12,826 bases of DNA, from the NCBI GenBank assembly GCA_045592865.1, contig JAZNVP010000058.1, positions 1 through 12,826 of the forward strand, given 5' to 3'. Below, in pieces: positions 7,032 to 12,826 of the stretch. The DNA is from RGIG9114 sp045592865 (GTDB lineage: Bacteria; Bacillota; Clostridia; Oscillospirales; JAGBHD01). Position numbers and translations under genes: made by a program. Every line of letters begins with the position of its first letter. The first letter of the stretch is position 1. The notes beneath the pieces were generated by a model. That model was given only the letters and a program-made list of their open reading frames with translations. It was not told the origin of the DNA and made no database searches.

Positions 7032-7679
7032 ATGTTTGAACATAAACAAGTATCCCTTGCCGATCAGGTTTTCGAAAGAATTGAAGAGGATATTCTTTCG
7101 GGCAAGCTTGCACGTGGCGAGGTTATAACAGAGATGTGGCTTTCGCAGACCCTTGGAGTCAGCAGGACTCCCGTCAGAGAGGCGCTTTCGCGTCTTTCTA
7201 ACGAGCATCTTATTGAGGAGAGGGCAAAGGGAATAGTGGTTCTCGGCATCACCAACGACGATATCGAGGATATCTTCTCGGTGCGCCTGAAGATCGAGGG
7301 TGATGCGGCAAAAAGAGCGGCGGAAAAGATCGGCGAAGAGGAACTCAAAGAGCTTTCCGAGACTATTGAACTTCAGGAGTTCTATACCGAGAAAAAGGAT
7401 GCCGAAAGAATAAGGGCGATGGACTCGCGTTTCCATCAGCTTATGTATAAGGCGGGGGGAAGTGCGATATACTACGACACGCTCGTTCCGCTTCACAGAA
7501 AAGCGCAGAGATACAGAAGAATGTCGGTTGAGAATAAGGCGAGAGCGGGAGACAGTCTTGTGGAGCACAGAAAGATTTACGAGGCTATTATTGCGCGTGA
7601 CGGAGATGCGGCAAAAAAAGCCGCAGAGGAGCACGTTAAGAACGCAGCTTATCATATTTTAATGGGAGAGAATAAATAA
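7032..7679 (+). CDS. GntR-family transcriptional regulator, FCD (FadR-type) subfamily
   Basis: The 215-residue protein has an N-terminal winged helix-turn-helix (about residues 8-72) with the GntR hallmark QTLGVSRTPVREALSRL (39-55). A C-terminal all-helical FCD ligand domain follows (about 80-210). Typical FCD metal or ligand residues are seen as Asp131 and His135 (MDSRFHQLM), His179 (EHRKIYEAI) and His201 (EEHVKNA). FCD regulators often sense small carboxylates or sugar acids. Citrate, isocitrate or 2-oxoglutarate are reasonable but unproven effectors. The gene sits inside the operon, 12 bases after the citrate synthase gene with GAGG upstream. Its stop codon overlaps the aconitase start by one base. 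The palindrome at the operon promoter is its most likely site, implying autoregulation. Confidence 0.93.
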   Translation: MFEHKQVSLADQVFERIEEDILSGKLARGEVITEMWLSQTLGVSRTPVREALSRLSNEHLIEERAKGIVVLGITNDDIEDIFSVRLKIEGDAAKRAAEKIGEEELKELSETIELQEFYTEKKDAERIRAMDSRFHQLMYKAGGSAIYYDTLVPLHRKAQRYRRMSVENKARAGDSLVEHRKIYEAIIARDGDAAKKAAEEHVKNAAYHILMGENK

Positions 7680-9607
7680 TGGGACTTACTATTGCTGAAA
7701 AAATTATAAAAGCGCATCTAATCGAAGGTGAAATGGTTAAGGGCACCGAAATCGGTCTTAAGATCGATCAAACCTTAACGCAGGATGCAACGGGAACAAT
7801 GGCATATCTTGAATTTGAAACAATGGGGGTCGACAGGGTCCGCACCGAGAAAAGCGTCGCTTATATAGATCACAACACGCTTCAGTCGGGCTTTGAAAAT
7901 GCCGACGACCATCTCTATATTCAGTCGGTTGCCAAGAAACACGGGATATACTTCTCCCGTCCCGGAAACGGAATTTGCCATCAGGTGCATCTTGAGCGTT
8001 TCGGTAAACCCGGAAAGACACTTATAGGTTCCGATTCGCATACCCCAACGGGCGGCGGAATCGGTATGCTTGCTTTCGGCGCAGGCGGACTTGACGTTGC
8101 GGCGGCTATGGGCGGCGGCGCATACTATATAACTATGCCTAAAATGTATAAGGTTAATTTAACGGGAAAGCTTCGTCCTTTTGTTACGGCTAAGGACGTG
8201 AGCCTCGAGATTCTTCGAATTCTTTCGGTTAAGGGCGGCGTTGGCGCTATAATCGAGTGGGGCGGCGAGGGAATAAAGACCCTTTCTGTTCCCGAGAGAG
8301 CAACCATCACCAATATGGGAACCGAGCTTGGCGCGACCACTTCGATATTCCCTTCTGACGAAATAACCGAAGATTTCCTCAAAAAAGAGGGAAGAGGAGA
8401 GGACTATGTTCCGCTTTCAAGCGATCCCGATGCAGTTTATGACAAGGTAATTGATATCGATCTTTCGACCTTGGAGCCTCTTATTGCTTGTCCTCACAGT
8501 CCTGACAACGTTGTTAAGGTAAGTTCTCTTAAGGGAACCAAGGTTAATCAGGTTTGTATCGGCTCCTGCACCAACTCTTCGCTTTTCGATATGCTCAAAG
8601 TTGCGGCAATACTTAAGGGCAAAACTATTTCTCCCGACGTATCGCTTTCTATAAGCCCCGGAAGTAAGCAGGTTTTAACCATGCTTTCGGACTGCGGAGC
8701 GCTCAGCGACATATTGGCTTCGGGTGCGCGTCTTTTAGAGTGTGCCTGCGGACCCTGCATTGGAATGGGCTTTTCGCCCAACTCGGCGGGTGTTAGCCTC
8801 AGAACCTTTAACAGAAACTTTGAGGGCAGAAGCGGCACAGCCGACGGACAGGTTTATCTTGTTTCTCCCGAAACGGCTGCTGCTGCGGCTTTAATGGGTG
8901 AGATATATGATCCTATGCTTCTCGGCGAGATGCCCGAGGTTAAGATGCCCGAAAGCTTTAAAATAAACGACAGTGCGGTTATTGAACCTGCTCCGGCGGA
9001 TGAGGCAAAGGACCTTAAGGTTCTAAGGGGTCCCAACATTAAGGAGTTCCCGAAATCAATGCCTCAGGAGGATAGCCTTGTAGCTCCCCTCATTTTAAAG
9101 GTTGGCGACAATATAACCACCGACCACATAATGCCTGCAGGTGCAAAGATCTTGCCTTACCGTTCAAATATTCCTTATCTTTCAACCTTCTGCTTCGGCG
9201 TTTGCGATTCAAGTTTCCCCGAAAGAGCGAAGGCTGCAGGAAAGAGCATTATCGTTGGCGGCAGCAACTACGGTCAGGGCTCGTCCCGTGAACACGCGGC
9301 TTTAGTTCCGATGTATCTCGGAGTCCGAGCGGTTATTGCAAAGAGCTTTGCGAGAATTCACGCGGCTAACCTTATAAACGCAGGAATTATTCCCTTAACC
9401 TTTAAAAATGCCGATGATTACGATAAACTTACTGAAGGCGACGAGCTTATGCTTTCGGGTGTTTTTGAGGGTATGGACAGCGGAAAGGTTAAACTTACCA
9501 AGGTGTCAACGGGTGAGGAGTTCGAACTTGAATGCTCGTTTACCGACCGTCAGAAGAAAATTCTTAAGGCGGGTAGCCTTTTGAGCTTTGCAAAGGAGAC
9601 TAAGTAA
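7679..9607 (+). CDS. Aconitate hydratase (aconitase), short Aquifex-type
   Basis: Aconitase interconverts citrate and isocitrate through cis-aconitate, using a 4Fe-4S cluster. The 642-residue single chain shows the SDSHTPTGGGIGMLAFGAGG block (118-137). The cluster ligands are Cys297 in CIGSCTNSS, and Cys357 and Cys360 in CACGPCIGMG. The C-terminal swivel domain carries GGSNYGQGSSREHAAL (527-542), whose serine and arginine act in catalysis in studied aconitases. It is about 100 residues shorter than mitochondrial aconitase (about 750), fitting the putative Aquifex-type aconitase family found in anaerobes. Homoaconitase or isopropylmalate isomerase activity is less likely because those are usually split into two subunits, but substrate choice is not proven by sequence. 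The start overlaps the regulator stop (TAATG), with GGGAGAG eight bases upstream. The stop overlaps the next start in the same way. Confidence 0.93.
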   Translation: MGLTIAEKIIKAHLIEGEMVKGTEIGLKIDQTLTQDATGTMAYLEFETMGVDRVRTEKSVAYIDHNTLQSGFENADDHLYIQSVAKKHGIYFSRPGNGICHQVHLERFGKPGKTLIGSDSHTPTGGGIGMLAFGAGGLDVAAAMGGGAYYITMPKMYKVNLTGKLRPFVTAKDVSLEILRILSVKGGVGAIIEWGGEGIKTLSVPERATITNMGTELGATTSIFPSDEITEDFLKKEGRGEDYVPLSSDPDAVYDKVIDIDLSTLEPLIACPHSPDNVVKVSSLKGTKVNQVCIGSCTNSSLFDMLKVAAILKGKTISPDVSLSISPGSKQVLTMLSDCGALSDILASGARLLECACGPCIGMGFSPNSAGVSLRTFNRNFEGRSGTADGQVYLVSPETAAAAALMGEIYDPMLLGEMPEVKMPESFKINDSAVIEPAPADEAKDLKVLRGPNIKEFPKSMPQEDSLVAPLILKVGDNITTDHIMPAGAKILPYRSNIPYLSTFCFGVCDSSFPERAKAAGKSIIVGGSNYGQGSSREHAALVPMYLGVRAVIAKSFARIHAANLINAGIIPLTFKNADDYDKLTEGDELMLSGVFEGMDSGKVKLTKVSTGEEFELECSFTDRQKKILKAGSLLSFAKETK

Positions 9608-10746
9608 TGGACTACACAAGTTATATTGAAGATTCCGTTAAGGCGTTCAGAAAGCTTTTAGAAGAGCAGCTTTTAAGGGAAGACAGAATGGAAGCCGAGA
9701 AAAACTCGGCTTCGGCAAAGAAAGAAAGCATTACCGTTGGCGTTATCGGCGGCGACGGAATAGGACCTATTATCGTGGATGAAGCCGAAAGGGTGCTTGA
9801 AAAACTTCTCGAAGAGGAGATAAAAGAGGGAAAGATAGTTCTTAAAAAGATTGATGGGCTCACCATTGAAAACCGTTTGGAAAAGGGAAAAAGTGTTCCC
9901 GAGGACGTTCTCTCGGAGATCAAGTCCTGCGACGTTCTTCTCAAAGGACCGACCACCACTCCGAAAGGCGGCACGATGGAGAGTGCAAACGTAACGCTAA
10001 GAAGAGAACTCGATCTATATGCAAACGTTCGCCCTGTTTACGTTCCCGAGAAGAACATTGACTGGGTGTTCTACCGCGAGAATACAGAGGGAGAATACGT
10101 TCTCGGCTCAAGGGGAATTGAGGTTCCCGAAAAACTTGCGATGGACTTTAAGGTTACCACCAATGCAGGAACCGAAAGAATTGCAAGGGCGGCGTTTGAT
10201 TATGCCGTTAAGAATAATAAAACGAGGGTTTCCATCGTTACCAAGGCAAACATTATGAAAAAGACCGACGGAAAGTTCTCTGAGATCTGCCACAAGGTAG
10301 CAAAAGATTATCCTACCGTTTCGGCAGATGAATGGTATATCGATATTATGGCGGCAAACCTCATAAACGAGAGCATCAGAAGTTCTTTTCAGGTATTTCT
10401 CCTTCCTAACCTCTATGGCGATATCATAACCGACGAGGCGGCTCAGATCCAGGGCGGAGTTGGAACGGCGGGAAGCGCTAACGTGGGTGATAAATACGCG
10501 ATGTTTGAGGCTATCCACGGTTCAGCCCCCAGAATGATTGAAGAGGGAATCGGAGATTATGCCGACCCGAGAAGTATTCTTAAGGCGTGTGAAATGCTCC
10601 TTCGCCATATCGGTTTAGTGTATAAGGCAGACAGACTTATCGGTGCTATCGAGAAAGCGTCGGAAAACGAGTCGGTTGTTCCGAACGGAACAAAGGACGG
10701 CGCAACGGCTAAAGAGTTCGCAGATTATCTTTTAAACCTTATATAA
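9607..10746 (+). CDS. Isocitrate dehydrogenase (isocitrate/isopropylmalate dehydrogenase family)
   Basis: This enzyme oxidises and decarboxylates isocitrate to 2-oxoglutarate. After a charged N-terminal extension of about 40 residues, the 379-residue protein shows GGDGIGP (48-54). The isocitrate-binding pattern is Ser126, Asn128 and Arg132 (ESANVTLRRELDLY), Arg142 (VRPV) and Arg157 (YRENTEG). Also present are Lys213 (VTKANIMKKTDG), Asp246, and Asp272/Asp276 for the metal (YGDIITDEAAQ). The SxN pair matches isocitrate enzymes better than isopropylmalate enzymes. At the cofactor site (EAIHGSAPRM) Arg309 stands where NADP enzymes usually have Lys and NAD enzymes usually have Asp, so NADP is slightly favoured but open. 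ATG at 9607 overlaps the aconitase stop by one base (TAATG), with AAGGAG just upstream. It is the last gene of the operon, before a strong terminator. Confidence 0.92.
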   Translation: MDYTSYIEDSVKAFRKLLEEQLLREDRMEAEKNSASAKKESITVGVIGGDGIGPIIVDEAERVLEKLLEEEIKEGKIVLKKIDGLTIENRLEKGKSVPEDVLSEIKSCDVLLKGPTTTPKGGTMESANVTLRRELDLYANVRPVYVPEKNIDWVFYRENTEGEYVLGSRGIEVPEKLAMDFKVTTNAGTERIARAAFDYAVKNNKTRVSIVTKANIMKKTDGKFSEICHKVAKDYPTVSADEWYIDIMAANLINESIRSSFQVFLLPNLYGDIITDEAAQIQGGVGTAGSANVGDKYAMFEAIHGSAPRMIEEGIGDYADPRSILKACEMLLRHIGLVYKADRLIGAIEKASENESVVPNGTKDGATAKEFADYLLNLI

Positions 10747-10750
10747 ACCA

Positions 10751-10811
10751 AACAACAAAGACATCTTAGGGTTCTAAGATGTCTTTGTTGTTGCTTTAAT
10801 AAAGCTTTTTT
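10751..10811 (+). terminator. Composite terminator after the citrate operon
   Basis: A perfect 19-bp stem (10751-10769 with 10774-10792, arm AACAACAAAGACATCTTAG) closes a GGTT loop. It is followed at once by a small hairpin GCTTT-AAT-AAAGC (10793-10805) and six T residues (10806-10811). The long hairpin has no uninterrupted T run of its own, so the two structures probably act together. It begins four bases after the isocitrate dehydrogenase stop. Confidence 0.88.
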
Positions 10812-10814
10812 GTG

Positions 10815-10823
10815 TGCTACACT
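10815..10823 (+). promoter_or_regulatory. Possible extended -10 promoter of the aldolase operon
   Basis: TGCTACACT carries an extended -10 TG followed by TACACT (10818-10823), 31 bases before the ATG at 10854. The corresponding -35 position (10795-10800, TTTAAT) is poor and lies inside the terminator mini-hairpin. A promoter is expected here because a strong terminator lies just upstream, but this exact element is a weak call. Confidence 0.35.
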
Positions 10824-10834
10824 TTGGATACAAA
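10823..10834 (+). promoter_or_regulatory. Degenerate copy of the GntR-type operator
   Basis: TTTGGATACAAA matches the palindrome at 5611-5622 at 9 of 12 positions and its inner TGTATACA at 7 of 8. It differs from TNGTNNACNA at one position. It starts at the last base of the possible -10 element, one base different in offset from the arrangement at the citrate operon promoter. It may let the same GntR regulator control the aldolase operon, but a chance resemblance is possible. Confidence 0.35.
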
Positions 10835-10853
10835 CTAAAGGGAGGCTGTTAAT

Positions 10854-11744
10854 ATGATTAAGAAATTTGAAGGAATTATGCCCGCACTGGTAACACCCTT
10901 AAAGGAGGATAACGTTACAATTAACGAAGAAGCGGCAAAAAAACTTATTGAAATACACCTCGGTCAAGGTGCAGACGGTTTCTACGTTCTCGGCGGAACG
11001 GGAGAGGGACTCATTCTCTCTAAGGAATCAAGAATGGTTATGATCGAAGCGGCAGTTTCGGCGGTTGGCGGCAGGAAGCCTGTTATCAACCACGTGGCTT
11101 CGATGAATTTCAATGAAGCAATAGAACTTGCAAAACATTCTGAAAAGATCGGCGCAGATGCGATTGCTGCAGTTCCGCCCAGTTTCTTCGGATATAATGA
11201 CGATGAACTTTATAACTACTATAAGAAACTCGCAGAAAGCGTTCATATTCCGCTTGTTATTTATTATCACCCCTCGGCTCAGAAAAATATGTCGGCAAAG
11301 CTTATTGCACGTATTTTCGAGATCGATAACGTAACGGGTGTTAAGTGGAGCTCTAACAATTTCTTTGAGATGATGAAGCTTAAGGATATCACCCACGGAG
11401 AAATGAACATAATCAACGGACCCGACGAGCTTCTCATTTCGGGACTTGCGGCAGGTGCAGATGCGGGAATAGGTTCGACCTACAACATAATGCTTCCGCA
11501 GTTTAAAGAGATATATAGGCTCTTCAAAGAGGGTAAACTTTCAGAGGCTTTAGAGGTTCAGATGAAGGTTAACAACGTTATTGATCTTATGCTCAACACA
11601 AAACTTATCCCCTCGGTTAAAAAGACGGTTGGATTTATGGGTGTTGACGTTGGCGACGGTGTGTTCCCCAACAAGATCATAACCGATAATGAAGCTTTAG
11701 AACTCGCAAAGAAACTTAAAGAGTTCGGTTGGCCCTTTAAATAA
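10854..11744 (+). CDS. N-acetylneuraminate lyase-type aldolase (DapA/NanA superfamily)
   Basis: The 296-residue protein is a class I pyruvate aldolase TIM barrel. The Schiff-base lysine is Lys164 (TGVKWSS) and the catalytic tyrosine is Tyr137 (VIYYHP), at nearly the same positions as Lys165 and Tyr137 in E. coli NanA. The stretch NGPDELLISGLAAGADAGIG followed by STYNIM (188-213) strongly resembles sialic acid lyases, so cleavage of N-acetylneuraminate to N-acetylmannosamine and pyruvate is the first guess. The carboxylate-binding loop reads GGTGE (47-51), with Gly48 where NanA has Ser and DapA has Thr. That weakens a precise substrate claim. No other nan genes (epimerase, kinase, transporter) are in the window, so another 2-oxo acid aldol substrate is possible. 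A good AAGGGAGG lies eight bases before the ATG. A YgjV-family gene follows after 14 bases. Confidence 0.85.
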   Translation: MIKKFEGIMPALVTPLKEDNVTINEEAAKKLIEIHLGQGADGFYVLGGTGEGLILSKESRMVMIEAAVSAVGGRKPVINHVASMNFNEAIELAKHSEKIGADAIAAVPPSFFGYNDDELYNYYKKLAESVHIPLVIYYHPSAQKNMSAKLIARIFEIDNVTGVKWSSNNFFEMMKLKDITHGEMNIINGPDELLISGLAAGADAGIGSTYNIMLPQFKEIYRLFKEGKLSEALEVQMKVNNVIDLMLNTKLIPSVKKTVGFMGVDVGDGVFPNKIITDNEALELAKKLKEFGWPFK

Positions 11745-11758
11745 GGAGTGTTTAAAAA

Positions 11759-12298
11759 GTGTATATTCTTGGTCAGGTTTTGGGCGTTATAGTAACGATA
11801 CTTTGCCTTGTTGGACCGTTTTTTAAGAAAAAATGGATGATGCTCGTTAACTCTTCCGTTGCAACGTTACTTGCTTCTATTAACCTTCTGTTGATAGGTG
11901 CAGGACTTTCCTCGGTTATAGTTAATATTGTAGCGCTTCCGCAGGTATTTGTTTCTCTTTATCACGTTTTAAAGGGAACAAAGGTTAAAAAATGGGAAAA
12001 CATTCTGTTTATGATTCTTTTTATCGGGTGCGGACTATTCAGTTATTTTAGCGATCCTAATTTTGTTCCCGAGATATCTTTCAGAAACTTTATCGAGCTT
12101 TTCCCAACGGGCGGCGCCGCGTTCTTCTGCATCGGAACCTTCACACGTGACGAGCAGAAAACAAGAAAATGGGGTATTGCAAATAATTTACTGTGGCTTG
12201 TTTATTATGCTTCTGTTTTGTCCACAACGGCATTCTCTCAGGTGTTTTCACTTATTGCGAACGCTTCGGCGCTTATTGCTTACCGAAAGAAAAAATAA
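11759..12298 (+). CDS. YgjV-family inner membrane protein
   Basis: The 179-residue protein is almost entirely hydrophobic, with about six to seven membrane segments by eye. They lie near residues 5-22, 29-48, 50-70, 80-98, 112-128 and two within 137-175, and the chain ends in a positive tail (YRKKK). Short loops such as KGTKVKKWEN and TRDEQKTRKWGIANN carry the charge, consistent with a polytopic membrane protein. The overall pattern, including the GxxFFCIGTFTRDE and KWGIANNLLWLVYY segments, fits the YgjV family, whose function is not established. The start is GTG at 11759, ten bases after AAGGAG. It lies 14 bases after the aldolase gene and probably shares its transcript, but this says little about its job. 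A role in transport of the aldolase substrate is only a guess. A bidirectional terminator follows. Confidence 0.8.
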   Translation: MYILGQVLGVIVTILCLVGPFFKKKWMMLVNSSVATLLASINLLLIGAGLSSVIVNIVALPQVFVSLYHVLKGTKVKKWENILFMILFIGCGLFSYFSDPNFVPEISFRNFIELFPTGGAAFFCIGTFTRDEQKTRKWGIANNLLWLVYYASVLSTTAFSQVFSLIANASALIAYRKKK

Positions 12299-12300
12299 AA

Positions 12301-12336
12301 ATTAAAAAATGTTCCCGAAAGGGAGCATTTTTTAAT
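12301..12336. terminator. Bidirectional terminator between ygjV-like gene and tsaD
   Basis: A 16-bp stem with a GAAA tetraloop (12301-12316 and 12321-12336; one G-T pair) has A-rich and T-rich flanks on both sides. It can therefore end transcription from both convergent genes. The tsaD stop codon (12334-12332) lies within the stem. Confidence 0.9.
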
Positions 12337-12826
12337 ACACTATTTTATCTATCGGCATATTTGCATAGGCGTTAAGGTCCATTCCTGCAACACACCCTGC
12401 TTTGAATTCATAGTAACCTTGAGAGGCTACCATTGCGGCGTTATCGGTGCAGAGTTCCCTCGTTGGCATATAAAACTCAACCGAGATATTTTTGCAAAGC
12501 TCTGAAAGAGACTCTCTTATGCCGCTGTTTGCGGCAACGCCTCCCGCGAGAACAAGCTTGTTTCTGCCCGTCTTTTCAAGACCGAGCATAACCTTGCGTT
12601 TTATTATATCGCAAACGGTTCTCTGGAAGGATGCGGCAAGGTGGTCGGTGTTTATTTCTTCTCCGCGTGCGCGGGAATTATTGATAAGATTTAAAACGGC
12701 GGTTTTAAGCCCCGAAAAGCTAAAGTCAAGCGGGTTTTCGGTGTGTGGGTCGGGGAGATGGTAAAAATATGGGTCGCCGAGCTTTGCCGCCGCGTCGATA
12801 TAAACCCCGCCCGGATAAGGATATCC
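12332..12826 (-). CDS. tsaD: tRNA t6A modification protein TsaD, C-terminal half (cut by window end)
   Basis: TsaD is the ATPase-like subunit that transfers the threonylcarbamoyl group onto A37 of tRNAs reading ANN codons, working with TsaB, TsaE and TsaC. The visible 164 residues enter from the right edge as GYPYPGGVYID. They continue with DFSFSGLKTAVLN, LAASFQRTV, LVLAGGVAANSGIRESL and CTDNAAMVASQGYYEFKAG, all hallmark blocks of TsaD. The Asp in CTDN is the C-terminal metal ligand of the family. The reading frame is open to the last base of the window, so this is a partial gene and the shorter open frame from an internal Met is not its start. The full protein is usually about 335-340 residues. 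It converges on the YgjV-family gene and shares its terminator. Confidence 0.97.
   Translation of the reverse strand, partial: GYPYPGGVYIDAAAKLGDPYFYHLPDPHTENPLDFSFSGLKTAVLNLINNSRARGEEINTDHLAASFQRTVCDIIKRKVMLGLEKTGRNKLVLAGGVAANSGIRESLSELCKNISVEFYMPTRELCTDNAAMVASQGYYEFKAGCVAGMDLNAYANMPIDKIVY

Noticed and set aside
7008..7655. A 215-residue open frame on the minus strand opposite the GntR gene
   Set aside because: It lies wholly opposite a well-supported gene, has no ribosome-binding site or recognisable domain, and its composition is that of a complementary-strand shadow. The identical length to the GntR protein is coincidence.
5646..10746. The operon as a homocitrate/homoaconitate/homoisocitrate (lysine-type) pathway
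   Set aside because: The aconitase is a single-chain aconitase type rather than a two-subunit homoaconitase, the dehydrogenase has the isocitrate SxN pattern, and the first gene fits Re-citrate synthase context. It is kept only as an alternative.
12332..12589. A separate 85-residue minus-strand gene starting at an internal Met
   Set aside because: The same frame stays open to the window edge and encodes the continuous C-terminal half of TsaD, so the internal Met is not the start.

Overview
The window reads as chromosomal DNA from an anaerobic member of the Clostridia (Firmicutes/Bacillota). The evidence is an IspH (HMBPP reductase)-ribosomal protein S1 fusion gene, the gene order flavoprotein-cmk-plsC-ispH/S1, a homocitrate-synthase-like gene that fits Re-citrate synthase, consensus sigma-A promoters and purine-rich Shine-Dalgarno sites. 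The genus cannot be named from the sequence alone. Gene density is high. There is no intergenic gap over 170 bases and no sign of insertion sequences, phage or CRISPR. Every gene is intact except the two features cut by the window ends.

Left part (1-5575): the 5' part of a tRNA-Leu(UAA) runs leftward from its own promoter. A divergent promoter starts a rightward run of five overlapping or tightly packed genes: a MurR/RpiR-type regulator, a BaiN/HI0933-type flavoprotein, cytidylate kinase (cmk), an acyl-glycerol-phosphate acyltransferase (plsC) and the ispH-S1 fusion. The run ends at a strong intrinsic terminator. A strong internal ribosome-binding site and ATG lie at the IspH/S1 junction, so a free S1 protein may also be made.

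Middle part (5584-10811): a match to the full consensus promoter (TTGACA-17-TATAAT) is overlapped by a perfect 12-bp palindrome, ATTGTATACAAT. It drives a four-gene operon: Re-citrate synthase candidate, GntR/FCD regulator, aconitase and isocitrate dehydrogenase. Three of these genes convert oxaloacetate plus acetyl-CoA to 2-oxoglutarate, the oxidative arm that feeds glutamate synthesis in anaerobes. The fourth is the likely regulator, probably acting on the palindrome. The operon ends in a 19-bp hairpin followed by a mini-hairpin and a T run.

Right part (10815-12826): an N-acetylneuraminate-lyase-type aldolase and a YgjV-family membrane protein form a short operon. A degenerate copy of the GntR-type palindrome (9 of 12 positions) sits in front of it, at nearly the same offset from a possible -10 element. 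This suggests, without proving, that the same regulator reaches this operon. A bidirectional terminator separates it from the convergent 3' half of tsaD (tRNA t6A synthesis).

I did not find an obviously new system. The most worthwhile leads are the operator pair for the GntR regulator, the internal S1 start inside ispH-S1, and the compact regulated citrate-to-2-oxoglutarate module.
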